Shown: positions 1 through 7,805, counted from the stretch's first letter. The stretch: 12,775 nucleotides of DNA from an uncultured Ruminococcus sp. (GCA_902765885.1 CACXBN010000291.1:1-12775), one strand, 5' to 3'. Translations and numbers: made by a program. Notes: generated by a model not told the origin, from the letters alone.

Positions 1-258
1 ATTTTCGCCTGGACAGACTGGTATTCCATTTTGTTCATTGTGGGACTTGCGGTTAATACGATTTGTTTTGCAGTACCGGATGCTCAATTCATGAGAAAAA
101 GCATTCTCGTAACATCCCCACTTGTTCTTGTATATAACATTTTTGCGAGATCGGTTCCCGGCGTATTCAATGAGACTATTGCGCTTGTATCATCGATCAT
201 CGGTATTATCAGGCATGTGAAGAACAAACGCAAAGAAGAATTGCCGGAAAAGAATTAA
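1..258 (+). CDS. YgjV-like membrane protein, 3' end only
   Basis: The reading frame is open from the first base, so the gene begins upstream of the window; 85 codons are visible. The fragment is hydrophobic, with two to three probable membrane segments (roughly codons 9-25, 36-52 and 59-72), and ends in a short basic tail, KNKRKEELPEKN, that would lie in the cytoplasm. The pattern W-T-D-W-Y-S-I near the start, with a closing segment rich in Ile, Val and Ser, resembles the C-terminal half of YgjV-family inner membrane proteins, whose biochemical function is not established. A TTG at 31 could be read as a start, but it has no ribosome binding site and the frame continues through it. No terminator hairpin separates it from the rpsF promoter 15 bases downstream, so some read-through into the ribosomal operon is possible. 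The family call is by eye. Confidence 0.6.
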   Translation: MFAWTDWYSILFIVGLAVNTICFAVPDAQFMRKSILVTSPLVLVYNIFARSVPGVFNETIALVSSIIGIIRHVKNKRKEELPEKN

Positions 259-272
259 AGAGAAAAATTTTG

Positions 273-301
273 TTGACTTTTAGTCAGACTTGTGATATTA
301 T
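273..301 (+). promoter_or_regulatory. Promoter of rpsF-ssb-rpsR
   Basis: A -35 box TTGACT (273-278) and a -10 box TATTAT (296-301) are separated by 17 bases. The triplet TGA directly before the -10 box makes it an extended -10. Transcription would start near 308, giving a leader of about 75 bases before rpsF. Confidence 0.8.
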
Positions 302-308
302 CACTCGG

Positions 309-375
309 AACGGGCTGATGAGCCCGTCTCTCTGCCGTCGAAATCTTTAACGACGGTCTGATGTCCATAGGGAGG
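309..375 (+). promoter_or_regulatory. Structured rpsF leader, candidate S6:S18 autoregulatory element
   Basis: Two hairpins lie between the promoter and rpsF. The first has 7 base pairs (310-316 with 321-327, loop GATG). The second has 6 base pairs (335-340 with 351-356, 10-base loop). Neither is followed by a T-run, so neither looks like a terminator. In many bacteria the S6:S18 complex binds a structured leader of its own mRNA that carries a conserved CCG resembling its 16S rRNA site. CCG triplets are present here, but I could not align the full consensus. The ribosome binding site GGAGG is at 371-375. Regulatory function is inferred. Confidence 0.5.
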
Positions 376-382
376 TAAAAAT

Positions 383-817
383 ATGGAAAAAATCATCAAT
401 TCATACGAAACCCTTTTCATTATCGACCCTGACCTGACAGAGGAAGCAAACAAGGCTATGGTGGAAAAATTCACTAAGCTTATTACTTCCAATGGCGGTG
501 AGATTGAAGACACAAATGAATGGGGCAAAAGAAAACTCGCATATCCTATCAACGACAAACCTGAAGGATATTACGTTCTTATCAATTTCAAGAGCGAAAG
601 CAGTCTGCCAAGTGAACTTGAAAGAATATTCGGTATAACCGAAGGTATTCTCCGTTCGATAGTTATTCGTCATGAAGACACCAAAAAATCTGCAGGGACA
701 GTAAAAACCGCACCCGCTGTTATTGAACCGGAAGAGGAAGAAGCTCCTGCAGCAGAGCCTGTAGTTGAAGCTGTCAAAGAAGCAGCAGAAGAAACAGCAG
801 AGGAAGCAGCAGAATAA
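383..817 (+). CDS. rpsF: Ribosomal protein bS6
   Basis: This is small-subunit ribosomal protein bS6, which binds 16S rRNA as a heterodimer with bS18 in the platform of the 30S subunit. Residues 1-97 match the family fold, starting with YETLFIIDPDL and including EWGKRKLAYPI and a conserved RSIVIRHE near the end of the domain. The start is fixed by GGAGG at 371-375, seven bases before the ATG. The protein is 144 residues, compared with about 95-100 for a minimal bS6. The extra 45 or so residues form a low-complexity tail of Glu, Ala, Pro and Val, strongly acidic and probably disordered. The gene opens an operon with ssb (30 bases downstream) and rpsR, a conserved bacterial order. Regulation by its own product through the leader is likely but inferred. 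Confidence 0.97.
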   Translation: MEKIINSYETLFIIDPDLTEEANKAMVEKFTKLITSNGGEIEDTNEWGKRKLAYPINDKPEGYYVLINFKSESSLPSELERIFGITEGILRSIVIRHEDTKKSAGTVKTAPAVIEPEEEEAPAAEPVVEAVKEAAEETAEEAAE

Positions 818-847
818 GACTATCCTATGAAACCGAGGGAGGATTCT

Positions 848-1327
848 ATGGCAAACTTTAATTTAAATAAAGTAATAATCGGCGGAAGACTTACCGCTGA
901 ACCTGAACTTAGAACAACCAATTCCCAGGTTCCGGTAGTCAGATTAACAGTTGCCGTAAACAGAAGATTCGGCAACAGAGACACAGAGCAGCCACAGGCT
1001 GATTTCATCAATGTAGTGGCATGGAGATCTACTGCGGAATTTATAAGCAGATATTTCCACAAAGGCAGTTCGATTTGTTTGTCAGGCTCTATTCAGGTCC
1101 GCAATTATACGGATCAATCAGGACAAAAAAGATATGTAACGGAAGTTGTTGCTGATGAAGCTTATTTTGTTGATTCCAAGAGCGAATCAGGATATTCGGC
1201 TCCTGCAACACCTGTTAACAATGATTCAGTTCCTGAAGAATATGGCATGCTAAACGACAACAATGCATACCAGAATCAGACAGCACCGGCATTTGATGAC
1301 GTAACAGAAGATGAATTACCATTTTGA
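848..1327 (+). CDS. ssb: Single-stranded DNA-binding protein
   Basis: This 159-residue SSB coats single-stranded DNA in replication, recombination and repair. Residues 1-108 form the OB fold, beginning MANFNLNKVIIGGRL and including FINVVAW and the segment KGSSICLSGSIQVR. A flexible linker rich in Asn, Ser and Glu follows. The last residues are DELPF, the acidic tip through which SSB proteins recruit partner enzymes. An in-frame ATG at 827 would add seven residues (MKPREDS), but the strong GGGAGG at 837-842 lies inside that stretch, five bases before the ATG at 848. The 848 start also gives the normal family N terminus. The gene sits between rpsF and rpsR and should be co-transcribed with them. 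Confidence 0.96.
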   Translation: MANFNLNKVIIGGRLTAEPELRTTNSQVPVVRLTVAVNRRFGNRDTEQPQADFINVVAWRSTAEFISRYFHKGSSICLSGSIQVRNYTDQSGQKRYVTEVVADEAYFVDSKSESGYSAPATPVNNDSVPEEYGMLNDNNAYQNQTAPAFDDVTEDELPF

Positions 1328-1358
1328 TTGTAAAGATAACTTGGAGGATTAAATAGTA

Positions 1359-1682
1359 ATGGATACAGAAAGAAACGAAGCAGTAGTTGAAGAGACTGCT
1401 CCTGCAAAAGAAACAGAAAGAACAGAAGGTTCCGCACCTGCTCAGCAGAGAAGTGCTCAGCGTCCTCTCAGACAGAGAAGAAAGAAAGTTTGCATGTTCT
1501 GCACAGACGGAATAGATCATATCGATTATAAGGACACACTCAGACTCAGAAAGTGCATCTCCGAAAGAGCGAAGATTCTTCCCAGAAGAATTTCCGGCAC
1601 ATGCGCTAGACACCAGAGACAGCTCACAGTAGCTATCAAGCGTGCTCGCCACGTTGCACTTCTTCCTTATATTTCCGACTAA
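1359..1682 (+). CDS. rpsR: Ribosomal protein bS18, four-cysteine form
   Basis: bS18 is the partner of bS6 in the 30S platform. Residues 43-107 are the conserved domain, with the basic helix region and RISGTCARHQRQL. Four cysteines (45, 48, 66, 82) are placed as in the zinc-binding, so-called C-plus, form of the protein. Many bacteria also have a cysteine-free paralogue for zinc shortage, but none is in this window. The protein is 107 residues, longer than the usual 70-80, because of an N-terminal extension of about 42 residues. The extension is acidic at first (Glu, Ala, Thr) and then basic (RPLRQRRKK). GGAGG at 1343-1347 lies 11 bases before the ATG. It is the last gene of the operon and is followed by a terminator. 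Confidence 0.97.
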   Translation: MDTERNEAVVEETAPAKETERTEGSAPAQQRSAQRPLRQRRKKVCMFCTDGIDHIDYKDTLRLRKCISERAKILPRRISGTCARHQRQLTVAIKRARHVALLPYISD

Positions 1683-1695
1683 TAATATTTCGCAC

Positions 1696-1724
1696 AAAAA
1701 ACACCACAAGTTGTGGTGTTTTTT
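1696..1724 (+). terminator. Intrinsic terminator of the rpsF operon
   Basis: A stem of ACACCAC (1701-1707) with GTGGTGT (1713-1719) and a 5-base loop is followed by a T-run at 1720-1724. It is preceded by an A-run at 1696-1700, which lengthens the stem. It closes the rpsF-ssb-rpsR transcript before the gap promoter. Confidence 0.9.
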
Positions 1725-1758
1725 CGTTAGTGTACATGCGCTTAATTGCAAAAATCTC

Positions 1759-1787
1759 TTGTAATGTTATTGAAAATAATGTAAAAT
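1759..1787 (+). promoter_or_regulatory. Probable gap promoter
   Basis: TTGTAA (1759-1764) and TAAAAT (1782-1787) are separated by 17 bases. They lie just after the rpsR terminator and about 50 bases before the gap start codon, in an A+T-rich stretch. The boxes are not perfect, and other A+T-rich hexamers nearby could serve. Confidence 0.55.
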
Positions 1788-1836
1788 AACCAAGTGGGAT
1801 TATACCATTTAGATTTTATTTTTGGAGGATTACATA

Positions 1837-2889
1837 ATGTCAGTAAAAGTTGCTATTAACGGATTCGGCAGAATCGGACGTCTCGCTTTCCGTCAGATGT
1901 TCGGAGCAGAAGGATACGAAGTTGTTGCTATCAACGACCTCACAAGCCCCAAAATGCTTGCTCACCTTCTTAAGTACGATACAGCTCAGGGAAGATACGA
2001 AGGACACACTGTTGAATCTAAGGAACCCGTTCTTGCAGAAGACGGAAAGACCGTAGTAACACCCGGTTCCATTACAGTAGATGGAAAAGAAATAATAATA
2101 TATGCTATGCCAAAAGCAGCTGATCTCCCTTGGGGAGAAATCGGTGTAGATGTTGTTCTTGAATGCACAGGATTCTACACATCCAAGGCTAAGAGCCAGG
2201 CTCATATAGATGCGGGCGCTAAGAAAGTTGTTATCTCTGCTCCCGCAGGAAACGACCTTAAGACAATAGTTTACAGCGTAAATGAAAAGACACTTTCCGC
2301 AGATGACCAGATCATCTCCGCTGCATCCTGCACAACAAACTGCCTTGCTCCTATGGCAAAGGCCCTCAATGATTACGCTCCTATCGTTTCCGGTATCATG
2401 ACAACCGTTCATGCATACACAGGCGACCAGATGATTCTCGACGGCCCGCATAGAAAAGGCGACCTCAGAAGAGCAAGAGCAGGCGCACAGAACATAGTTC
2501 CTAACTCAACAGGCGCTGCAAAGGCAATAGGACTTGTTATTCCCGAACTCAACGGCAAGCTCATAGGCTCCGCACAGAGAGTTCCTACATGCACAGGATC
2601 CACAACGATTCTCGTAGCAGTTGTTAAGGGCAAGGATATCACAAAAGAAGGTATCAATGCTGCTATGAAGGCTGCTTCTTCCGAATCTTTCGGATACAAC
2701 ACAGATGAGATCGTTTCTTCCGACGTTATCGGAATCAGATATGGTTCTCTGTTCGATGCTACCCAGACAATGGTAACAAAGATTGACGACGATACATATC
2801 AGGTTCAGGTCGTTTCATGGTATGACAACGAGAACTCCTACACAAGCCAGATGGTTCGTACAATTAAGTACTTTGCAGAACTCAAATAA
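1837..2889 (+). CDS. gap: Glyceraldehyde-3-phosphate dehydrogenase
   Basis: This enzyme converts glyceraldehyde 3-phosphate, NAD+ and phosphate to 1,3-bisphosphoglycerate in cytoplasmic glycolysis. The Rossmann motif GFGRIGR is at residues 9-15. Asp34, in the INDLTS segment, sits where NAD-preferring enzymes have an acidic residue that reads the adenosine ribose. The catalytic cysteine is Cys165 in SCTTNC, with His192 in TVHAYTGDQ as its base. The C-terminal signature SWYDNENSYTSQMVRT is intact. The length is 350 residues, slightly above the usual 330-340. The ATG at 1837 is chosen because GGAGG (1824-1828) lies eight bases upstream; the TTG at 1822 overlaps that site. The gene has its own promoter and terminator, unlike the gap-pgk-tpi operons of many Firmicutes. 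NAD specificity is inferred. Confidence 0.97.
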   Translation: MSVKVAINGFGRIGRLAFRQMFGAEGYEVVAINDLTSPKMLAHLLKYDTAQGRYEGHTVESKEPVLAEDGKTVVTPGSITVDGKEIIIYAMPKAADLPWGEIGVDVVLECTGFYTSKAKSQAHIDAGAKKVVISAPAGNDLKTIVYSVNEKTLSADDQIISAASCTTNCLAPMAKALNDYAPIVSGIMTTVHAYTGDQMILDGPHRKGDLRRARAGAQNIVPNSTGAAKAIGLVIPELNGKLIGSAQRVPTCTGSTTILVAVVKGKDITKEGINAAMKAASSESFGYNTDEIVSSDVIGIRYGSLFDATQTMVTKIDDDTYQVQVVSWYDNENSYTSQMVRTIKYFAELK

Positions 2890-2901
2890 TTGCATCCACA
2901 G

Positions 2902-2934
2902 TCAGCTGCATGACAAACCATGCAGCTGATTTTT
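2902..2934 (+). terminator. Intrinsic terminator after gap
   Basis: A perfect 11-base-pair stem (2902-2912 with 2919-2929), loop ACAAAC, is followed by TTTTT at 2930-2934. It starts 12 bases after the gap stop codon. Confidence 0.93.
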
Positions 2935-2975
2935 GGGCATATAAATACCGAATATTATATTAAGGAGATACAAAA

Positions 2976-4277
2976 ATGTATTTTGCAAGAATTGAAAAAG
3001 TAGTTGGCAGAGAAATAATCGACTCTCGTGGAAATCCTACAGTAGAAGCTGACGTTTATCTCGATGACGGTGCAGTCGGAACAGGCGCATCTCCGAGCGG
3101 CGCTTCCACAGGAGAATTTGAAGCTCTCGAACTTCGTGACGGAGATAAGACCCGTTTCGGCGGAAAGGGTGTTTCAAAGGCTGTTGAAAACGTTAACACA
3201 GTAATAAATGATGTTCTTGTCGGAAAGAATGCATATGATATCTATGCTATCGACAAGGCTATGATAGAAGCAGACGGTACGGACGACAAGTCCAAACTCG
3301 GCGCAAACGCTATCCTCGCTGTATCAATTGCAGCAGCACGCGCAGCAGCAAATTCACTTGATATTCCGCTTTACAGATTTCTTGGCGGTCAGAACGGCAA
3401 CACACTTCCTGTTCCTATGATGAACATTCTCAACGGCGGTGCACATGCAACAAACACCGTTGATACACAGGAATTCATGATCATGCCCGCAGGAGCTCCC
3501 TCATTCAGAGAAGGACTTCGTTGGTGTACTGAGGTATTCCATGCTCTCCAGAAACTTCTGAAGGGCAAAGGCCTTGCAACATCTGTAGGTGATGAAGGCG
3601 GATTTGCTCCGAACCTCAAAGATGATGACGAAACAATCTCCTATATAGTCAAGGCTATAGAGGATGCAGGATACACTCCCGGCAAAGATTTCGTTCTTGC
3701 TATGGATGCAGCATCTTCGGAATGGAAAGACACGGAACACGGAATAGGATTCTACAAGCAGCCTAAGAGCGGAAAGACCTTCACATCGAAAGAACTCGTT
3801 GACCACTGGGCAGGCCTTGTTGAAAAATATCCCATTATTTCCATAGAAGACGGACTTGATGAAGAAGACTGGGAAGGCTGGAAATACATGACCGAAAAAC
3901 TCGGCGGAAAACTTCAGCTCGTAGGTGATGACCTGTTTGTTACAAACACCAAACGTCTCTCAAAGGGTATCAGCCTTGGCGCAGGAAACTCTATCCTTAT
4001 CAAACTCAATCAGATCGGATCAGTATCCGAAACACTTGATGCTATCAAGATGGCTCACAAGGCAGGATATACCGCAATAGTTTCTCACCGTTCAGGTGAA
4101 ACTGAAGACACAACAATCGCTGATCTTGCAGTAGCCCTCAACGCCGGACAGATCAAGACCGGTGCACCGAGCAGAAGCGAAAGAGTTGCTAAATACAACA
4201 GACTTCTCAGAATCGAAGAAGAACTTGGTGACGCAGCAGTTTATGCAGGATATAAGGCATTTAACGTTAAGAGATAA
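2976..4277 (+). CDS. eno: Enolase (phosphopyruvate hydratase)
   Basis: Enolase converts 2-phosphoglycerate to phosphoenolpyruvate in glycolysis; bacterial enolases may also join the RNA degradosome. The 433-residue length is normal. Visible landmarks are SGASTGEFEALELRDGD (residues 41-57), His157 in GGAHATN, Glu207 in GDEGG as the general acid, metal ligands Asp244, Glu291 and Asp318, the base Lys343 in the signature ILIKLNQIGSVSET, and SHRSGETEDT at 370-379. All expected active-site residues are present. AAGGAG (2962-2967) lies eight bases before the ATG. Only 41 bases separate the gap terminator T-run from the start codon. I could not place a convincing promoter there, because the best hexamers overlap the ribosome binding site. 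Expression may depend partly on read-through from gap or on an atypical promoter. Confidence 0.98.
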   Translation: MYFARIEKVVGREIIDSRGNPTVEADVYLDDGAVGTGASPSGASTGEFEALELRDGDKTRFGGKGVSKAVENVNTVINDVLVGKNAYDIYAIDKAMIEADGTDDKSKLGANAILAVSIAAARAAANSLDIPLYRFLGGQNGNTLPVPMMNILNGGAHATNTVDTQEFMIMPAGAPSFREGLRWCTEVFHALQKLLKGKGLATSVGDEGGFAPNLKDDDETISYIVKAIEDAGYTPGKDFVLAMDAASSEWKDTEHGIGFYKQPKSGKTFTSKELVDHWAGLVEKYPIISIEDGLDEEDWEGWKYMTEKLGGKLQLVGDDLFVTNTKRLSKGISLGAGNSILIKLNQIGSVSETLDAIKMAHKAGYTAIVSHRSGETEDTTIADLAVALNAGQIKTGAPSRSERVAKYNRLLRIEEELGDAAVYAGYKAFNVKR

Positions 4278-4326
4278 TCAGTGAACTTAAGACTTGTATC
4301 TTCGATAAAATCATAAAATAATAAAT

Positions 4327-4372
4327 AACAGGGCATTGTCGTAAAAAAACCGACAAGCCCTGTTGTTTTTTT
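4327..4372 (+). terminator. Intrinsic terminator after eno, possibly bidirectional
   Basis: The stem pairs AACAGGGC (4327-4334) with GCCCTGTT (4357-4364) and TTGTCG (4336-4341) with CGACAA (4351-4356). One A bulges at 4335, and the 9-base loop is A-rich. A T-run at 4366-4372 follows on the + strand. On the minus strand the hairpin is followed by an A+T-rich tract with only short T-runs, so it may weakly stop the convergent exchanger transcript, which ends at 4427. Confidence 0.9.
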
Positions 4373-4426
4373 GGGGGATGTAAGAATTCGTGTCAATACA
4401 GAAATGCGCAACTTTTCCATCCCTAA

Positions 4427-5398
4427 TTATGACACAAACTGGTAAACAGTGAAAGCAGTATATATAACAAGGAGGGTAATCCCCTGCCATCTTTCAAGTT
4501 TGCCTCTTATCACGGCAGGCAGACACATGATCATCATAACGGCAAACATGACCGGTATATCGATCATAAGCGAAGAGTTTATGCCAGAAATCATTTTTTC
4601 AGATGGCAGAGCAAATGGACTAATCGTTATCGACATGCCTGACACAAGTACGATGTTGAAAATATTCGCCCCTACAATGTTGCCGACTGACAGGGAACTG
4701 TGACCTTTGATCAGTGACGTTATTGCAGTAATAAGCTCAGGTAAAGATGTACCTAAAGCTACCATTGTGAGTCCGATAACGGAATCAGGAACACCGAGCG
4801 CCTTTGCAATCAGGGTACCGTTGTTGACGAGCAGTCTGGCTCCTACCGCAATTGCAGCGGCTCCTATAACCAGCAGAAGTATCTGCTGCCAAGTCTTGGT
4901 GTATTTGCTTTCTTTGTTTTCTTCATCGTCTTCGGCATACTCCGGGTGTTTCTTGACCTGGTAATATGTTACAAGCATATATGCAACGAAAAGAGCAAGA
5001 AACAATATACCGTTCCATCTTGAAAATCCTCTGTTGACATATGCAAAAAGCGAATACAGTATTGCTACTGCAAAAAATGAGAACACTGGAAGCGTCAAAG
5101 CTGATTTGTTAACTTTGGAAGGCTTGATTGCAATAGTGACAGCGGCTATAAGAGATGTGTTGCAGATGATTGACCCTATCGCGTTTCCATATGAAATACC
5201 ACTGTTTCCGAGGGCTGCTGCATTCGTGGAAACCATGACCTCCGGCAGTGTTGTTCCAATGGATACTATTGTGGCGCCTATCAGCAATTCCGGAAGTTTG
5301 AACCTGTGTGCTATTGCGACAGCTCCGTCAACAAACCAGTCTCCGCCTTTGATAAGAAGTATAAATCCCAGAAGAAAGAGTAATACGGGTACTGCCAT
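4427..5398 (-). CDS. CaCA-family cation/Ca2+ exchanger (YrbG-like)
   Basis: This is a 323-residue integral membrane protein of the Ca2+/cation antiporter superfamily, likely exporting Ca2+ in exchange for Na+ or H+. The two characteristic alpha repeats are clear. The first has GTTLPE (48-53) and GNAIGSIICN (71-80). The second has GTSLPE (216-221) and GNIVGANIFN (239-248). The acidic residues Glu53 and Glu221 are the expected ion ligands. About ten hydrophobic segments are split by a charged cytoplasmic loop near residues 150-168 (HPEYAEDDEENKESK), as usual for the two-fold pseudo-symmetric fold. The start is set by AGAGG (5412-5408), nine bases before the ATG and overlapping the end of the upstream glycosidase gene. 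Only five bases separate the two genes, so they are probably translated from one mRNA. The ion specificity cannot be read from sequence. Confidence 0.93.
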   Translation of the reverse strand: MAVPVLLFLLGFILLIKGGDWFVDGAVAIAHRFKLPELLIGATIVSIGTTLPEVMVSTNAAALGNSGISYGNAIGSIICNTSLIAAVTIAIKPSKVNKSALTLPVFSFFAVAILYSLFAYVNRGFSRWNGILFLALFVAYMLVTYYQVKKHPEYAEDDEENKESKYTKTWQQILLLVIGAAAIAVGARLLVNNGTLIAKALGVPDSVIGLTMVALGTSLPELITAITSLIKGHSSLSVGNIVGANIFNIVLVSGMSITISPFALPSEKMISGINSSLMIDIPVMFAVMMIMCLPAVIRGKLERWQGITLLVIYTAFTVYQFVS

Positions 5399-5403
5399 GA
5401 ATA

Positions 5404-7692
5404 CTAACCTCTGATACCATCCATGAGATTGTCAAACTCCGGGTATTTTTCTTCAGGAATGTATCTGACTAGTTTCTCAAGAGATTCAGCCAGAAGTTTT
5501 TCAACTTCCGGGTCTTCACAGTAACCGTGTATTATTTCCCCGGCTTTTCCTGTGTATTTTTTCACGAAATCGTCACTCAGGAGTCCCTTGCTCTGAAGTC
5601 TCGAAATCATTGTATCGAAGTTTGATAGTATAAAGCTTTCTGCAGCTTCGATTCCGGCAAATGTGTTCAGGGAAATATCCTTAGTGAATCCTCCGAATGG
5701 TCTCAGGGCAGGGAAGTCAAGGAAGAGTCCCGACGAGAGGATTGGAGAGTGTGCGTTTTCGCAGATCTGTATCTCGTATATTCCACGTTCACATTTCCAT
5801 GTGCCGTATGATTCATTCCAGTGAGCAAAAGCTCTTTCATCAAGTTCTATAGTGACTGTTTTTTCTTCTCCAGGTGCAAGCTCGATTTTTTCAAAACCCT
5901 TCAGCTCTCTTACCGGTCTTATGATGTCGACATGATGCGGCGCAACATAAAGCTGTACAAGAGCTTTTCCGGAGACGCTGCCTGTGTTCCTGACATTTAC
6001 TGAAACTGCCAGCTTTTCGCCGGGTTTGAGTGTCCTTGCACTGAGCGAGAGATTACTGTATTCGAAGCATGTATAGCTGAGACCGTGTCCGAACGGGAAC
6101 AGCACATTCATCTCTTTTGTGGTATAGTATCTGTATCCAACAAATACTCCTTCTCTGTACTGGACTCTGTCTCCCTCGCCACCGTAAAAGAGGTAGGAGG
6201 GGTTGTCGGAAAGCTTGAGAGGAAATGTTTCTGCGAGATGACCAGATGGGTTGACGTCGCCGTAAAGGACTTTCACTTCGGCCTCGCCGACTCCCTGGCC
6301 CCCAAGGTACGCTTCAAGTATTGCCGCAGGTTCATTTACCCATGGCATTTCCACGGGGCTTCCGTTGTGAAGCACTACTACGGTGTTCGGATTTTCCGTG
6401 CAAATCTCATGTATTAGCCTGAGGTGACCTTCTGACAGTCTCATGTGAGTGCGGTCTGCACCTTCGGATTCCATTTCATCATGAAGCCCGGCAAATATCA
6501 CAGCAACATCTGATGATTTTGCTGCTTTTTTTGCGGATTCAATGAGTTCATCGCTGGTATTGCCGTTCTTGTCATATCCTTCTGCAAAAATCACCTTATA
6601 TCCGGCTTTTTTTGCGGCTTCAAGAGCGCCAACCGTTTTAAATGCGTTAATATTGGAACTGCCTCCGCCCTGGAATCTCGGCTTGTCTGCAAACAGACCT
6701 ATAAATGCGGCGGAGCAGTCTTTTTTAAGTGGAAGAATGCCGTTGTTTGTCAAAAGCACAAGTGTCTCTTCAGCTGCTTTTGCGGAAACCGAGTGACCAC
6801 GTTCAAGATCACGTTCTACCTTCTTGTCATTTTCGATGGTTTTGAAAACAAGTTCGAGAATTCTGGCACAGCATTCGTCAAGTTTCTTTTCGTCAAGAGT
6901 GCCGTCTCTTACGGCTTTTACGATTTCATTGTTTCTTTCGTCGTCAGAAGGCATTGTAAGATCGCATCCTGCTTCTATTACGGCTACTCTGTCGTGGGTC
7001 GCCAGCCAGTCGGATGTGACCATTCCTTTGAACCCCCATTCATCCCTGAGAATTTTCTTGAGATATTTTGCCTGGGTGGAATGTGTTCCGTTGATTTTAT
7101 TGTAAGAGGCCATAACGGTCCACGGATGTGCTTTTTTTACGGCTATTTCAAACGCAGTGAGATAAATCTCTCTCATTGTCCTGGAATCCAGTTCCGAATT
7201 CCCGTCAAATCTTCTGTGTTCCTGATTGTTTGCGAAGAAGTGTTTCAGACTTGTGCCAACACCTTCGCTCTGGATGCCTTTTATGTATGCTGCAGCCATT
7301 TCTCCTGCAAGAAGCGGGTCTTCTGAATAGTATTCAAAGTTCCTTCCGCAGAGAGGTCCTCTTTTTATGTTTATGCCGGGTCCCAGAATCACGTCAACAT
7401 CCTCAGCCTGTGATTGTTTGCCGAGTTCCTTACCGACTTCATATAGCAAATCACGGTTGAAACTTGCTGCCATATTTACCTCTGCGGGGAAGTTTACCGC
7501 CTTTATGCTGACCTGAGGATCTCCTTCAGGGTCATAAGCTCTGAGCCCGTGAGGCCCGTCGGAAACATGGGCTTTAGGAATACCGAGCCTTTCGATGTCT
7601 TTTGTATACCAGGCGCCATATCCGGTTGAAAAATATGCTTTTTCTTCAAGAGTCATTTTATTGACAATATCCATAATTTTGCTTTTATCCAT
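5404..7692 (-). CDS. Family 3 glycoside hydrolase (beta-glucosidase type)
   Basis: This 762-residue GH3 enzyme probably cleaves beta-linked glucose or xylose units from short oligosaccharides taken up by the cell. It has no signal peptide, so it should act in the cytoplasm. The N-terminal barrel carries VSDGPHG (43-49), GRNFEYYSEDP (116-126), Lys150-His151 and the nucleophile Asp228 in TSDW. The second domain begins near residue 305. Its ESEGADR motif (408-414) offers Glu408 or Glu410 as acid/base. A fibronectin-III-like domain covers roughly 573-645. About 90 further residues (from 672) are mainly charged and helical and are not part of the standard three domains. There is no PA14 insert. 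AGGGGAC precedes the ATG, and a strong promoter lies upstream. Beta-glucosidase is the likeliest activity; xylosidase or another specificity is possible. Confidence 0.95.
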   Translation of the reverse strand: MDKSKIMDIVNKMTLEEKAYFSTGYGAWYTKDIERLGIPKAHVSDGPHGLRAYDPEGDPQVSIKAVNFPAEVNMAASFNRDLLYEVGKELGKQSQAEDVDVILGPGINIKRGPLCGRNFEYYSEDPLLAGEMAAAYIKGIQSEGVGTSLKHFFANNQEHRRFDGNSELDSRTMREIYLTAFEIAVKKAHPWTVMASYNKINGTHSTQAKYLKKILRDEWGFKGMVTSDWLATHDRVAVIEAGCDLTMPSDDERNNEIVKAVRDGTLDEKKLDECCARILELVFKTIENDKKVERDLERGHSVSAKAAEETLVLLTNNGILPLKKDCSAAFIGLFADKPRFQGGGSSNINAFKTVGALEAAKKAGYKVIFAEGYDKNGNTSDELIESAKKAAKSSDVAVIFAGLHDEMESEGADRTHMRLSEGHLRLIHEICTENPNTVVVLHNGSPVEMPWVNEPAAILEAYLGGQGVGEAEVKVLYGDVNPSGHLAETFPLKLSDNPSYLFYGGEGDRVQYREGVFVGYRYYTTKEMNVLFPFGHGLSYTCFEYSNLSLSARTLKPGEKLAVSVNVRNTGSVSGKALVQLYVAPHHVDIIRPVRELKGFEKIELAPGEEKTVTIELDERAFAHWNESYGTWKCERGIYEIQICENAHSPILSSGLFLDFPALRPFGGFTKDISLNTFAGIEAAESFILSNFDTMISRLQSKGLLSDDFVKKYTGKAGEIIHGYCEDPEVEKLLAESLEKLVRYIPEEKYPEFDNLMDGIRG

Positions 7693-7724
7693 TGTTAAGT
7701 CCCCTGTAAAATATTGTTTGCTAT

Positions 7725-7753
7725 ATTATACCAAAACTGCCTGGAAACGGCAA
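7725..7753 (-). promoter_or_regulatory. Promoter of the GH3-exchanger operon
   Basis: Read on the minus strand, TTGCCG (7753-7748) and TATAAT (7730-7725) are 17 bases apart, and TGG directly precedes the -10 box, giving an extended -10. Transcription would start near 7718, about 25 bases before the GH3 start codon. Confidence 0.82.
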
Positions 7754-7805
7754 TTGTATATTTGCAAAATTATATGTAACAGAACACCGGAAAACGTTCA
7801 ACGGA

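Noticed and set aside
1215..1751. 178-codon open frame on the minus strand
   Set aside because: It runs antisense through rpsR, the end of ssb and the rpsR terminator, has no ribosome binding site and shows a composition typical of an antisense shadow.
1840..2451. 203-codon open frame on the minus strand
   Set aside because: Antisense to the conserved N-terminal half of gap; cysteine- and serine-rich shadow sequence without family features.
2933..2961. Promoter for eno (TTGGGC with TATATT, 17-base spacer)
   Set aside because: Its transcription start would fall inside or after the eno ribosome binding site, so it could not give a well-translated mRNA.
6793..7326. 177-codon open frame on the + strand
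   Set aside because: Antisense to the catalytic domain of the GH3 enzyme; Phe- and Cys-rich with no start signal.
7741..7802. Catabolite-control (cre) site near the GH3 promoter
   Set aside because: CTGGAAACGGCAATT at 7741-7755 and the sequence around 7789-7800 match only part of the cre consensus and miss the conserved 3' half, although a cre would make sense for a sugar gene.
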